64,000 bases of DNA, from NCBI GenBank assembly GCA_029866155.1, contig JARWZW010000007.1:61067-125066 (forward strand), read 5' to 3'. The DNA comes from Caulobacter sp. (GTDB lineage Bacteria > Pseudomonadota > Alphaproteobacteria > Caulobacterales > Caulobacteraceae). Positions 10,246-19,958 of this stretch are shown piece by piece. Every line of letters starts with the position of its first letter. The first letter of the stretch is position 1. Both the position numbers and the translations under genes were made by a program. Under the pieces are notes generated by a model. That model was not told the DNA's origin and ran no database searches. It saw only the letters and a list, made by a program, of their open reading frames with translations.

Positions 10246-11505
10246 TCAATCCACGGGCCGTTTCAGGCCCCTGCCGGTCCGAATGGCCTGTTTGCCGAAT
10301 TTTTCCTGCAGTCGGTCCATTGCGCTCTCGTGGGTCAGGGCCCGCTGCTCCGCCTCGGCGAAGAAGTCGCCGCTTCCGGTCTGGGCCGTTGCGAAGTCTG
10401 ACAGTCCGGCGCCGATCAATCGGTAGGCCGTGCCATTGATCTCGGCAGCCAGAAGTTCCCTCACGCACTGGAACAGGGTCTTGGCGGTCTGGGTGGGGAC
10501 GGCCAGGGTTCTTCGGCGCGTCACGATCTGGAAATCGGCCCGCCGCAGTTTGAGGGTGGCGACCCGGCCAGCGATTCCCTCCTTGCGCATCTGACGGGCG
10601 ACCTTCTCGCAGAGCGGCCAAAGCTGATCCTCAAGGGTCGCGCTGTCGGCATGGTCCTGGTTGAAGGTGGTTTCCGCGCTGATGGTCTTGCGTCCCTCTG
10701 CTGGATTGACCAGCCGCGCGTCCTCTCCCCGGGCCAGCCGATGCAGGGACAGGCCCTGGCCGCCGAACCGCTGGGCCAGGGCCTTCGGGTCCGCCCTGGC
10801 CAGATCTCCGACCAGCCGATATCCCTCCCGTTCCAGGCTCGCCGCCAGCACAGGTCCAACGCCGGGCAGGATCCGGACCGGACGGTCCGCCAGCCGGGCA
10901 GGGGCCTCGGCTCCAAGCACGGAAAAGCCTCGGGGCTTGTCCAGCTCCGAAGCGATCTTGGCGAGGAACTTGTTGGGCGCGAGGCCTATGGAAACGGTCA
11001 GACCGATCTCGGCCTCGATCCTGGCCTGCAGCCTGGCCAGGGTCACCGCGGCGGGAGCCTGATGCAGTCGCTCCGTGCCGGACAGGTCGATCCAGGCCTC
11101 GTCGAGGGACAGGGGCTGGACCAATGGGGTCAGGTCGCGGACCAGGGCCATGATCCGCCGGCTCTCAGCCTGGTACTTGGCAAAATCCGGCTTGATGATC
11201 ACCGCCTGGGGGCACAACGCCCTGGCCTTGAACATCGGCATGGCCGACCGCACGCCGCTCATCCGGGCGATGTAGCAGCAGGTGGTCACCACGCCCCGCA
11301 CGCCGCCGCCGACAATGACGGGGAGGTCGCGCAGTTCGGGTCTGTCCCGTTTCTCGACCGACGCATAGAAGGCGTCGCAATCCATGTGGGCGAGCGTCAG
11401 ATGGTCTAGTTCATCATGGGTCACGATGCGCGGAGAGGCGCAGGCGGGACAGCGGGTCACAGCTGCCGGCCCGGTCCAGAAACAGTCCCGGCAAAGGGTC
11501 TTCAT
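10246..11505 (-). CDS. dinB: DNA polymerase IV (Y-family) with N-terminal CxxC...CxxC extension
   Basis: ATG at 11505: MKTLCRDCFWTGPAAVTRCPACASPRIVTHDELDHLTLAHMDCDAFYASVEKRDRPELRDLPVIVGG...; YxxR and SLDEAWIDLSG motifs. Confidence 0.93.
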   Translation of the reverse strand: MKTLCRDCFWTGPAAVTRCPACASPRIVTHDELDHLTLAHMDCDAFYASVEKRDRPELRDLPVIVGGGVRGVVTTCCYIARMSGVRSAMPMFKARALCPQAVIIKPDFAKYQAESRRIMALVRDLTPLVQPLSLDEAWIDLSGTERLHQAPAAVTLARLQARIEAEIGLTVSIGLAPNKFLAKIASELDKPRGFSVLGAEAPARLADRPVRILPGVGPVLAASLEREGYRLVGDLARADPKALAQRFGGQGLSLHRLARGEDARLVNPAEGRKTISAETTFNQDHADSATLEDQLWPLCEKVARQMRKEGIAGRVATLKLRRADFQIVTRRRTLAVPTQTAKTLFQCVRELLAAEINGTAYRLIGAGLSDFATAQTGSGDFFAEAEQRALTHESAMDRLQEKFGKQAIRTGRGLKRPVD

Positions 11506-12419
11506 TCGAGCGGCCAAAGCCAGGCCGCGCCCCGCACCCCTGAGGAATCGCCGTGCCGGGCTGGCAGGATCGGGGTGATGAAGCTGTCGGAAAAGACATG
11601 CCGTGCGACCGCTGATGGCAGGGCCAGGTACAGCTCGTCGACATTGGACATGCCGCCGCCCAGGACGATGACATCCGGGTCCAGGCTGTCGCAAAGCACG
11701 GCCAGGCAGCGACCCAGCCGGTCAATATAGCGGTCCAGTGTCTGGCCGGCGATCGGGTCGCCGGCCCGGGCGGATTGGACAATATCTGCGCCGGTCCCGC
11801 CGGAACCGCCAGACCTCTGATGGTCCGCGACAAATCCCGAGCCCGAAATCCAGGTCTCGAGACAGTTTCGACGGCCGCACCAACAGGCCAGTCCGCCTCC
11901 GTCTCCGGCGCCGGCCTCGGCCGCCGTCTGCCAGGGCAGGGGTGTATGGCCCCATTCGCCGGCCAGGCCGTTCGGCCCCTGCCATTCCGCGCCGCCGATC
12001 GCCAGCCCGCCCCCGCAACCCGTGCCCAGTATGGCCCCGAACGCCAGGGCGGAACCGGCTGCAGCGCCGTCCCGGGCCTCGGACTGGATGAAACAGTTTG
12101 CGTCATTGCGCAGCCGGACAGGCCGGCCCAGCTGGCGTTCCAGATCCACGCCCAGCGGCCGGTCGTTGATCCAGACACTGTTGGCGTTCCGGACCCGTCC
12201 GGTGACAGGCGAAAGAGAACCGGGGATTCCAATCCCGATCCGGGGGGCGACAAATCCGGCTGCGGCTTCCGCCTCTGCAATCACCTGCGCGACAGTCGCC
12301 AGGGCGCCATCATAGACGCCGGGATTGGGCCGGCGCACACGCGACAGTATGCTGCCGTCCTCCGCAACGGTTGCGGCCTCGATCTTGGTGCCGCCGAAAT
12401 CCACGCCTGTCCGGATCAT
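11502..12419 (-). CDS. ROK family sugar kinase (fructokinase-like)
   Basis: MIRTGVDFGGTKIEAATVAEDG; GTGCGGGLAIGG; CWCGRRNCLETWISG ROK zinc motif. Alternative start at 12434. Confidence 0.9.
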   Translation of the reverse strand: MIRTGVDFGGTKIEAATVAEDGSILSRVRRPNPGVYDGALATVAQVIAEAEAAAGFVAPRIGIGIPGSLSPVTGRVRNANSVWINDRPLGVDLERQLGRPVRLRNDANCFIQSEARDGAAAGSALAFGAILGTGCGGGLAIGGAEWQGPNGLAGEWGHTPLPWQTAAEAGAGDGGGLACWCGRRNCLETWISGSGFVADHQRSGGSGGTGADIVQSARAGDPIAGQTLDRYIDRLGRCLAVLCDSLDPDVIVLGGGMSNVDELYLALPSAVARHVFSDSFITPILPARHGDSSGVRGAAWLWPLE

Positions 12420-12553
12420 TCGGCGATAACGCACCAGGACCGGCCCGTTGCGCCACCTCTTTTTGCGAGCCTCTTGGTTGCTGTGGCCGGAAGCCTTGCC
12501 TGACCGAGCGTCACCGCCTTTAGTCTGTTGGAAAATAGATTGGGAGCTATGTC

Positions 12554-13681
12554 ATGGGCCAGGGTCCGCTGTCCGGGGTGAAGATCATCGAGTTTGCCGG
12601 GATTGGTCCTGGCCCCTTCTGCGGCATGCTGCTGTCCGATCTCGGCGCTGACGTGGTGCGAATCGATCGAAAGGGCCCCGGTCGGTCCTCTCCTGCCGAC
12701 GTCACGTCCCGCGGCCGCAGATCTGTGGCCCTGGATCTCAAGAACCCGGCTTCGATCGAAACCTGCCTCAAGCTCATGGAATCCGCCGACGGCGTGATCG
12801 AGGGCTTTCGTCCTGGCGTTATGGAACGCCTCGGCCTGGGCCCGGACGTCGCGCTCAAGCGCAATCCGAAGCTGGTGTTCGGGCGGATGACCGGCTGGGG
12901 GCAGTTTGGACCCTACGCCCAGGCCGCCGGCCACGACATGAACTACATCGCCATCACCGGCGCGCTGCATGCCATCGGCACGACCGAGAAGCCGATTCCG
13001 CCGCTGAACCTGGTCGGGGACTTCGGCGGCGGCGCCCTCTACCTCGCCTTCGGCCTGCTGGCGGGCGTTATCCACGCCCGGGCGACCGGTCAGGGACAGG
13101 TGATCGACTGCGCCATGAGCGACGGAGCCGCCTCGCTGATGGCGATGTTCTATGGCTTCAAGGGCGCGGGCGCCTGGAAAGATGAGCGTCGCAGCAACCT
13201 GCTCGACGGGGGCGCGCACTTCTACGACACCTACCAGTGCGCCGACGGCAAATGGATCTCGATCGGCTCCATCGAGCCGCAGTTCTACGCCCTGTTGCTG
13301 GAAAAGACCGGAATCACGGACTCTGAGTTCAAGAACCAGATGGACCGCGACGCCTGGCCTTCCCTGAAGGCCAAACTGGCCGAAGTCCTGGCGACCAGGA
13401 CCCAGGCCGAGTGGTGCGCCATCATGGACGCCACCGATATCTGCTTCGCGCCGGTCCTGACCCTCGACGAAGCGCCACGTCACGCCCACAACGTCGCGCG
13501 GGAAACCTTCGTGACCCTGGAGGGCGTGGTTCAACCGGCCCCGGCTCCGCGCTTTTCTGCGACCCCCGGCGCTGTCCAGGGACCGCCGCCGAAGATCGGC
13601 GCCCACAATGCCGAGGCTCTGGGCGAATGGGGCTTTTCCGAAGCCGAGATTGCCGGACTGGCAGCCGCCGGCGCCATCTGA
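12554..13681 (+). CDS. CaiB/BaiF CoA-transferase family protein, alpha-methylacyl-CoA racemase-like
   Basis: [44 protein letters not shown]...[29 protein letters not shown]. Confidence 0.93.
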   Translation: MGQGPLSGVKIIEFAGIGPGPFCGMLLSDLGADVVRIDRKGPGRSSPADVTSRGRRSVALDLKNPASIETCLKLMESADGVIEGFRPGVMERLGLGPDVALKRNPKLVFGRMTGWGQFGPYAQAAGHDMNYIAITGALHAIGTTEKPIPPLNLVGDFGGGALYLAFGLLAGVIHARATGQGQVIDCAMSDGAASLMAMFYGFKGAGAWKDERRSNLLDGGAHFYDTYQCADGKWISIGSIEPQFYALLLEKTGITDSEFKNQMDRDAWPSLKAKLAEVLATRTQAEWCAIMDATDICFAPVLTLDEAPRHAHNVARETFVTLEGVVQPAPAPRFSATPGAVQGPPPKIGAHNAEALGEWGFSEAEIAGLAAAGAI

Positions 13682-13725
13682 AGGCGTCCAGCGGCTGCGA
13701 CTGTGGTCCGGGCCTGCACCCTCTG

Positions 13726-14976
13726 TCAGGCCCGGATGCGCACCGGCATGTCGGTGTAGCCCTGTACGAAATTGGACGCGACCCGGACCGGCTCGCCGAC
13801 AACCTCGACATGGTCAAACCGCGCCAGGATCTCCTCCCAGAGAATTCGCAGCTGCAGTTCGGCCACCCGGTTGCCCATGCAGCGGTGAATGCCAAAGCCG
13901 AAGGACAGGTGATGGCGCGGCCGTTCGCGGTCGATGATGAACTGGTCCGGCTGCTCGATCACCGTTTCATCCCGGTTGCCCGAGACGTACCACATGATGA
14001 CCCGGTCACCCTTGCGGATCAGCTGATCCTGGAAGGTGAAGTCCCGGGTGCAGGTGCGGCGCATATGGGCCAGCGGCGTCTGCCAGCGAATGATTTCCGA
14101 CACCAGGCGGGGAACCAGGGACGGATCGTCCTTCAGCTTCGCATACTGCTCAGGAAACTGGTTCAAGGCCAGCAGCCCCCCCGAGATCGAGTTGCGGGTC
14201 GTGTCATTGCCCCCCACGATCAGCAGCATCAGGTTGCCCAGCAGCTCCATGGGGTCATTGATCATGTCACGGGTGTCCGGGCTGTGAGCCAGCAGGGAGA
14301 TAAAGTCGAACCTGGGCGGCGCGGCCGCGCGCTCCTGCCAGAGGCGCGCGAAATAGGCGAGACACTCATGCAGAACCCTTTCGCGATGGGCCATGTCCAC
14401 GGCGATCCCGACCGTTTCGGAAGTTGTGGTGACGTCGGACCAGTAGGGCAGCAGGTGGCGGTCTTCCCAGGGAAAGTCGAACAGGGTGGCCAACATCTGG
14501 GTGGTCAGTTCGATTGACACCCGATCGACCCAGTTGAAGGTCTCGCCAATGGGCAGGTCGTCCAGGATCTTGCCCACCCGCTCGCGGATCAGAACCTCCA
14601 GGTCCTGAAGCCGGGCCGGCGCCACGGCCGGGGTCGCGGCCTTGCGCTGGACGTCGTGGCGGGGCGGGTCCATGGCGATGAACATCGGCGGCGCAAAGCC
14701 TTCCGGCTGGTCGCCGATGACGATATCGCGGTTCGACGAAAACACCTCATGGTTGGTATCGACAGCGACAATGTCGTGGAACCGGGTGATCGACCAATAG
14801 GGTCCAAAGGCGCTATCGGCGGTGTAATGGACCGGGGCCTGCTCTCGCAGCCTGCGAAAAACCTCATGATGCGCGCCGGTTTCGAATCGGTCTGCCCGCC
14901 CCGGATCAAGCTGTTCCAGCGGTGCAGACCAGATCTCGTTGACGCCGCGCCCAATCTGGCTTGCTGCCCGATCCAT
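13726..14976 (-). CDS. Cytochrome P450, CYP153-like
   Basis: LMLLIVGGNDTTRNSISGG (I helix), EIIRW (ExxR), HHLSFGFGIHRCMGNRVAE (heme Cys loop). ATG at 14976 preferred over 15129. Confidence 0.93.
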   Translation of the reverse strand: MDRAASQIGRGVNEIWSAPLEQLDPGRADRFETGAHHEVFRRLREQAPVHYTADSAFGPYWSITRFHDIVAVDTNHEVFSSNRDIVIGDQPEGFAPPMFIAMDPPRHDVQRKAATPAVAPARLQDLEVLIRERVGKILDDLPIGETFNWVDRVSIELTTQMLATLFDFPWEDRHLLPYWSDVTTTSETVGIAVDMAHRERVLHECLAYFARLWQERAAAPPRFDFISLLAHSPDTRDMINDPMELLGNLMLLIVGGNDTTRNSISGGLLALNQFPEQYAKLKDDPSLVPRLVSEIIRWQTPLAHMRRTCTRDFTFQDQLIRKGDRVIMWYVSGNRDETVIEQPDQFIIDRERPRHHLSFGFGIHRCMGNRVAELQLRILWEEILARFDHVEVVGEPVRVASNFVQGYTDMPVRIRA

Positions 14977-15028
14977 TGAAGCCTCCCGTTTTTTGCTTGT
15001 TGAAGTGATTGAGGCTGCTGTCATCAAG

Positions 15029-15044
15029 AATTGCAAATGCAATT
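15029..15044. promoter_or_regulatory. Palindromic operator candidate between P450 and DUF1330 genes
   Basis: AATTGC-AAAT-GCAATT, perfect 6-4-6 inverted repeat between divergent start codons (14976 and 15185). Confidence 0.4.
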
Positions 15045-15184
15045 GCGGTCCCGGCAACGCCCCCCTGTGCCGGTCTTCGATCTGATCCAGGATCAAGTCC
15101 GGTTGCCCACCAAAACAAATGACATCCATATTGCCATAACTGTCCGACCGGGTTTAGCTGACGTCGAAAGTCAGGAGATTTCCG

Positions 15185-15592
15185 ATGGATTTGGCGAATG
15201 CTCAGGGCCCGACCAGGGCCCAACAGTTGGCCGCGCTCGAGCGCGACGACGGCCAGCCGATCTACATGCTCAATCTGCTGAAGTTTCGCGACAGGGCGGT
15301 CTATGCCGATGGTCGGGAAACCAGCCTGACCGGTCAGGAAGCCTATGGTCTCTATGGGAAGGCCATGCGCAAGCTTGTGGCCGCCGCCGGAGGAACCCTC
15401 GTCTTCTCGGGTCGGGTGCGCGGTCTCCTGATCGGTGAGATCGAGGGCAACTGGGATGCCGTGGGCATCATGATGTACCCTTCCTTCAAGGCCATGGCGG
15501 CGATCACCTCGTCCCCGGACTATGCCGCCATCCATGTTCACCGGGACGCCGGTCTTGAAGGACAGGTTCTGATCGAGACCGTCACGGGCTGA
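15185..15592 (+). CDS. DUF1330 domain-containing protein
   Basis: QPIYMLNLLKFRDRAVYADGRETSLTGQEAYGLYGKAMRKLVAAAGGTLVFSGRVRGLLIG...AVGIMMYPSFKAMAAITSSPDY. Confidence 0.82.
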   Translation: MDLANAQGPTRAQQLAALERDDGQPIYMLNLLKFRDRAVYADGRETSLTGQEAYGLYGKAMRKLVAAAGGTLVFSGRVRGLLIGEIEGNWDAVGIMMYPSFKAMAAITSSPDYAAIHVHRDAGLEGQVLIETVTG

Positions 15593-15666
15593 CAGGCTAG
15601 GCCCTGGCGGCCAATCTGACTGCTGCCGTTGTAAAGACGCCGGGATGAGTCGGGGGGGAATTCAGA

Positions 15667-17376
15667 ATGTTCTGCAAACTGGCCAGGGCCCGCCGGGCAT
15701 GGACTGCCGTTGTCGCCGCAGTTCTCGTCGCCGTTTCCTTGGGGGCCGGCGCCCAGGCCGCCCCTGCCACCGTCTATGGGGGGGGAACGATCCTGACCAT
15801 GGCGGGCGATACGCCGCAATATGTAGAGGCCCTGGCGGTCAGGGATGGCCGGATCCTCGCCGTGGGCCAGAGGGCGGCGGTCGAGAAGGCCGCCGGCCGT
15901 GGCGCGCGCCGCGTCGACCTCGCTGGCCGGACCCTGTTGCCCGGTTTCATTGACGGCCACGGTCATGTCACCAGTGTCGGCCAGGCCGCCGGTTTCGCCA
16001 GCCTGGCGCCGCCGCCGGTTGGTGGTGTCGCCTCGATGTCAGAGCTTCAGGCGGTCCTGACCCGCTTCACCGCCGACCGCGCCATTGCTCAAGGCGCTCC
16101 CGTCGTCGGCGTTGGCTATGACGATAGTCAGCTGGTTGAGCGCCGCCATCCGACACGCCAGGACCTTGACCAGGTCTCCGCCTCACATCCGGTTCTGGTC
16201 ATGCATGTCAGCGGCCATCTTGCCTCGGCCAACTCCGCCATGCTGGCCTTGATGGGGATCGGACCAGACACCCCTGACCCCAAGGGCGGCCATATCCGCC
16301 GGATGGCCGACGGCAGGACGCCCAACGGCGTTCTTGAGGAAACGGCCCTGGCCGCCGCCCTGGCCTATGTCCTGCCCAGGGACCTGGACGCCGCCGTGGC
16401 TGCCACCGTCGCCGGGCAGAAGATCTATATGGCCAATGGCATTACCACTGCCCAGGACGGTCGGGTCATGCCCGAAGCCTTTCCCGGATTGGCGGAGGCC
16501 GCCCGTCGGGGGGACCTGCCGCTCGACACCGTGGTGCTGATCAGCTTTGACCGCGATTGGCCTGAGGCCGTTCGACAGCAGATCGGCAAGCCCTATTCCG
16601 GCCGGATGCGGATCGGCGGGGTCAAGCTGTCCCTGGACGGCAGTCCCCAGGGCCGTACGGCCTGGCTTCATGATCCTGTTCCCGTCCCGCCGGACGGCAA
16701 GGACGCGGGGTATCGTGGCTATCCGGCCATGGACACCGTCCTGTTCCGCGAAAGGCTGGTTGAGGCAAGGGCGAACAACTGGCAGGTCTTTGTCCATGTC
16801 AACGGCGACGAGGCGGCCCAGGCCCTGATTGACGGGGTTCGAGAGGTCGGCCTGGCCGGCCGGCGCACCATCGCCATCCATGCCCAGGTGGTTCGCCCCG
16901 AACAGCTGACAGACTTCAAGACGCTGGATATCCAGCCAAGCTTTTTCGCCAGCCACACCTGGTTCTGGGGCGACTGGCACCGGGAGGTCGCCCTGGGGCC
17001 GGCCCGCGGGGACTTCATCTCTCCCCAGGCCAGCGCCTGGCAGGTCGGGCTGCGACCCACCGCCCATAATGACTCGCCCGTCGTGCCGCCTGACATCATG
17101 CGACTCCTCTGGAGCTCGGTGAACCGCCGGACGCAGTCCGGCGACATCCTGGGGCCCCGGGAACGGATTTCCGTCTATCGGGCGCTGCAGCAGGTCACAC
17201 TCAATGCTGCATGGCAGATCAACGAGGAATCCGACAAGGGCAGCCTGGAGCCCGGCAAGCGCGCTGACCTGGTTATCCTTGACGCCAATCCGCTCGCCGT
17301 GGAGCCCATGGCCCTGACCGGGATCCATGTGGTGGCCACCAGCAAGGACGGTGAGGTGATTTTCGGCGGGTTTTAG
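15667..17376 (+). CDS. Secreted amidohydrolase family protein (YtcJ-like)
   Basis: Signal peptide; RTLLPGFIDGHGHVTSVG; RIGGVKLSLDGSPQGRTAWL; HNDSPVVPP; KGSLEPGKRADLVILDANPL. Confidence 0.92.
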   Translation: MFCKLARARRAWTAVVAAVLVAVSLGAGAQAAPATVYGGGTILTMAGDTPQYVEALAVRDGRILAVGQRAAVEKAAGRGARRVDLAGRTLLPGFIDGHGHVTSVGQAAGFASLAPPPVGGVASMSELQAVLTRFTADRAIAQGAPVVGVGYDDSQLVERRHPTRQDLDQVSASHPVLVMHVSGHLASANSAMLALMGIGPDTPDPKGGHIRRMADGRTPNGVLEETALAAALAYVLPRDLDAAVAATVAGQKIYMANGITTAQDGRVMPEAFPGLAEAARRGDLPLDTVVLISFDRDWPEAVRQQIGKPYSGRMRIGGVKLSLDGSPQGRTAWLHDPVPVPPDGKDAGYRGYPAMDTVLFRERLVEARANNWQVFVHVNGDEAAQALIDGVREVGLAGRRTIAIHAQVVRPEQLTDFKTLDIQPSFFASHTWFWGDWHREVALGPARGDFISPQASAWQVGLRPTAHNDSPVVPPDIMRLLWSSVNRRTQSGDILGPRERISVYRALQQVTLNAAWQINEESDKGSLEPGKRADLVILDANPLAVEPMALTGIHVVATSKDGEVIFGGF

Positions 17377-17390
17377 GCGCGGCGAGGCGA

Positions 17391-17409
17391 GGCGAGCATC
17401 AAGCTCGCC
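17391..17409 (+). terminator. Hairpin, possible terminator of amidohydrolase gene
   Basis: GGCGAGC-ATCAA-GCTCGCC perfect 7-bp stem 15 nt after the stop; no U-tract. Confidence 0.35.
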
Positions 17410-17573
17410 ATCTGTGGTGCTTCGGCTAGCTCGCCTTGCCCTTCGCCCCGGTCCAGCCGACTTTCGGGGCGTATCAAAGGAGTCCTCTCTAGATGATCCA
17501 GCTTCACCGCTAGGCGGACAGACCCTTCTCAGCGGAGACATCCGTCGACTGGACCAATACCTCGAAGGTCATC

Positions 17574-18353
17574 ATGCAGAGACTCGAAAACAAGACCTGT
17601 GTCGTCACCGGCGCCGCGCGCGGTATTGGCCGCGCCATCGCCGAGCGCTTTCAGCAGGAGGGCGCCATGGTCGTCCTCACGGATATAGACGGAGAAGAGG
17701 GCGCAAGCTGTGCGGCCCGGATCGGCTGCCGCTTCGTCCCTCTGGATGTGCGGGAGGAGGGCGATTGGCTCGCCCTCGCCCGAGCGGTCCCCGTCTGCGA
17801 TGTGGTTGTCAACAATGCTGGCGTCACCGGCTTCGAGAAGGGGATGGTCGCCCACGACCCGGAAACTGCGAGCCTTGAGGACTGGCGCGCCGTTCATCGG
17901 GTCAACCTGGATGGAACCTTCCTGGGCTGTCGCTACGCCATCAACGCCATGAAGGCCGCAGGCGCTGGATCGATCATCAACATATCCTCCCGTTCCGGCC
18001 TGGTCGGCATCCCCATGGCGGCCGCCTATGCTTCGTCCAAGGCGGCGATCCGAAACCACACCAAGACGGTCGCCCTCTACTGTGCGTCCCGAGGCTGGAA
18101 GATCCGCTGCAATTCGCTCCACCCCGCCGCCATCTTGACTGACATCTGGGAGCCCATGCTGGGCGATGGTCCGGATCGCGAGACGCGGATGCAGAGCCTG
18201 GTCGCGGATACGCCCCTGAAGCGGTTCGGCATGCCGGAGGAGGTCGCCGCCATTGCAGTCCTGCTGGCCTCGGATGAAGCTCCCTATATGACGGGATCGG
18301 AGATCAACCTGGACGGCGGGCTTCTGGCCGGATCTGCGGTGGCGCCGGGGTAG
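17574..18353 (+). CDS. SDR family oxidoreductase
   Basis: [24 protein letters not shown] (TGxxxGIG), [28 protein letters not shown] (S...YxxxK), [13 protein letters not shown]. Confidence 0.94.
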   Translation: MQRLENKTCVVTGAARGIGRAIAERFQQEGAMVVLTDIDGEEGASCAARIGCRFVPLDVREEGDWLALARAVPVCDVVVNNAGVTGFEKGMVAHDPETASLEDWRAVHRVNLDGTFLGCRYAINAMKAAGAGSIINISSRSGLVGIPMAAAYASSKAAIRNHTKTVALYCASRGWKIRCNSLHPAAILTDIWEPMLGDGPDRETRMQSLVADTPLKRFGMPEEVAAIAVLLASDEAPYMTGSEINLDGGLLAGSAVAPG

Positions 18354-18441
18354 ATCCGATCCCAAGCCGGGACTTCATCGTCGAGTTGATGGCCCGCCCA
18401 TCCTATTGCGCATCGGAAAGATCTGTTGCGCTGGGCCAGGC

Positions 18442-19374
18442 CTATGTCGAGGGCGCTGGATCCGCGAGCGACTGCCCGACGCGGACGATGGCGCCGATGG
18501 ACCGGAGTTTGCGAACCAGCCGGTTGAGGTCACCTCTGGAGCGCTCCTGGACCAGCTGTTCCCGCTGCCGGTCCTCTGCAGTCTGCCCGGTGAGCAAGCC
18601 AAAGCCGTCGCGATCCTGCGAAAGCCAGCCCCCCTCGACCAGAGCCTTGAGGTTGCGCCGAACCGTTTCCCGGGGCATCGCCAGTCTGGCGGCCAGGGCG
18701 CTGGCGCTGATCGTCGCGCGCGCCCAGCCGGGCGGGGCATCGTCATCGTCTGCGAATAGAATGTCGGGGCCTTCGCTAAAGCGCGACGAAGTTGCATCCG
18801 CCATGGCGAGAAACAGATAGGAACCCAGAAGGGACGCCGGAGAGGTATAAAACCGCAGATCGACCGTTCCCCGCAGCACATGCTGGGAGATGAAACGCAG
18901 AGCGTCCCAGACTGACGGGAAGGGATGCAGCCGCTCGCCCCGTGTCAGTCCGACGCACTCAGCGGCGGCAAGTCGTTCGACCGCTCGGTCGATCGCGGCC
19001 AGGTAGCGTTGCATCATCGGCTCGAAACGCGCCGCCTGCATGGCCTCGGCCGGGATCAAGAGGCCCGCCGTCGTCCGCTGCACCAGTCCCGCGTCCATCA
19101 ATAGCCGGACCTTGACCCTGGTCGTTTCACGCGGGAGTCCGAGGGAGTCGGCGACCCGCTGCATAGGGATCGGCCGACGCAGGGCGCTCAGCAGGCTTGC
19201 GTGAACATATTGCTTTGCCAGGATCGGGTCATCGTCCAGATGGCCGACATTGGCCGCCGAAATGGCAGCGAATATCAAACTCTTTTCGAGGTCGCGATCA
19301 AGGCAATCCAACGTCGCCTGGATGACGTCCAGGTTGAGGCGAATATTGGTCCTGACGATATGGCGAAGGTTCAT
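18442..19374 (-). CDS. Putative regulator with two winged-helix/HTH segments
   Basis: 310 aa; PIPMQRVADSLGLPRETTRVKVRLLMDAGLVQRTTAGLLI and TISASALAARLAMPRETVRRNLKALVEGGWLSQDRDGFGLL. Confidence 0.75.
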   Translation of the reverse strand: MNLRHIVRTNIRLNLDVIQATLDCLDRDLEKSLIFAAISAANVGHLDDDPILAKQYVHASLLSALRRPIPMQRVADSLGLPRETTRVKVRLLMDAGLVQRTTAGLLIPAEAMQAARFEPMMQRYLAAIDRAVERLAAAECVGLTRGERLHPFPSVWDALRFISQHVLRGTVDLRFYTSPASLLGSYLFLAMADATSSRFSEGPDILFADDDDAPPGWARATISASALAARLAMPRETVRRNLKALVEGGWLSQDRDGFGLLTGQTAEDRQREQLVQERSRGDLNRLVRKLRSIGAIVRVGQSLADPAPST

Positions 19375-19402
19375 GCCTGCGGCTCGACCGGGATTGAAAT
19401 TC

Positions 19403-19762
19403 CTACCAAGAAGCCGAGGCGGCCCGGAGTCGCGCGCCGAACAGTTGCAATCCGTCTTCCGTCAGGGCCCAGCGATGGCTGTCCGGACCAAACGGCAGGT
19501 ACAGAAGGCTGCGTGCGCGGGGCGAGGCCCCCACCAGACTTTCGTGTGCGCGAAAGGCGCCGTAGATTTCCTGCTTCAGGGGTGCTGGCGCCCGTCGGGC
19601 ATCACCGGCGCGGCTGGAGGCGATATGGTGGCAGACTGCATCCCGGTGCGCCTGTCCCCGAAAATGCACCAGGGCATCGATGATCTCAGCCAGGACCGGA
19701 TCGACCCGGGCAGGCCGCTTCGTCCTTTTTTCTCCACCAGGAAACTGCAGGATGTTCGTCAT
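19403..19762 (-). CDS. Hypothetical protein, possible small winged-helix protein
   Basis: MTNILQFPGGEKRTKRPARVDPVLAEIIDALVHFRGQAHRDAVCHHIA...LLYLPFGPDSHRWALTEDGLQLF; ends 28 nt before the 19374 start. Confidence 0.65.
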   Translation of the reverse strand: MTNILQFPGGEKRTKRPARVDPVLAEIIDALVHFRGQAHRDAVCHHIASSRAGDARRAPAPLKQEIYGAFRAHESLVGASPRARSLLYLPFGPDSHRWALTEDGLQLFGARLRAASASW

Positions 19763-19837
19763 GGGAGGGGCTCGAGCAGGGCAAGTTATCATCCAAAGGG
19801 CCTTTGCCGAATCATGTCCAGCATCTGGCCTCCTAAA

Positions 19838-19862
19838 ATGGGCGCCCCCTTTCCGGGGGGCA
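19838..19862. terminator. Strong GC hairpin, terminator-like
   Basis: GCGCCCCC-TTTCC-GGGGGGC; on the minus strand it is followed by ...CCCATTTT. Confidence 0.35.
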
Positions 19863-19958
19863 GATGAATGGTGGATGGATTGGCCTGAAGCTGGATCCAG
19901 GCGAGCTTCCCGGAACGGGGCTTTCGGGCGGCTGTCGCAGATCCCGCTCTGCAAGCCA

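Noticed and set aside
12416-13606. 396-aa minus-strand ORF antisense to the CoA-transferase gene
   Set aside because: Antisense shadow of a clear CaiB/BaiF gene.
16183-17541. 452-aa minus-strand ORF antisense to the amidohydrolase
   Set aside because: Antisense shadow with low-complexity composition and no family match.
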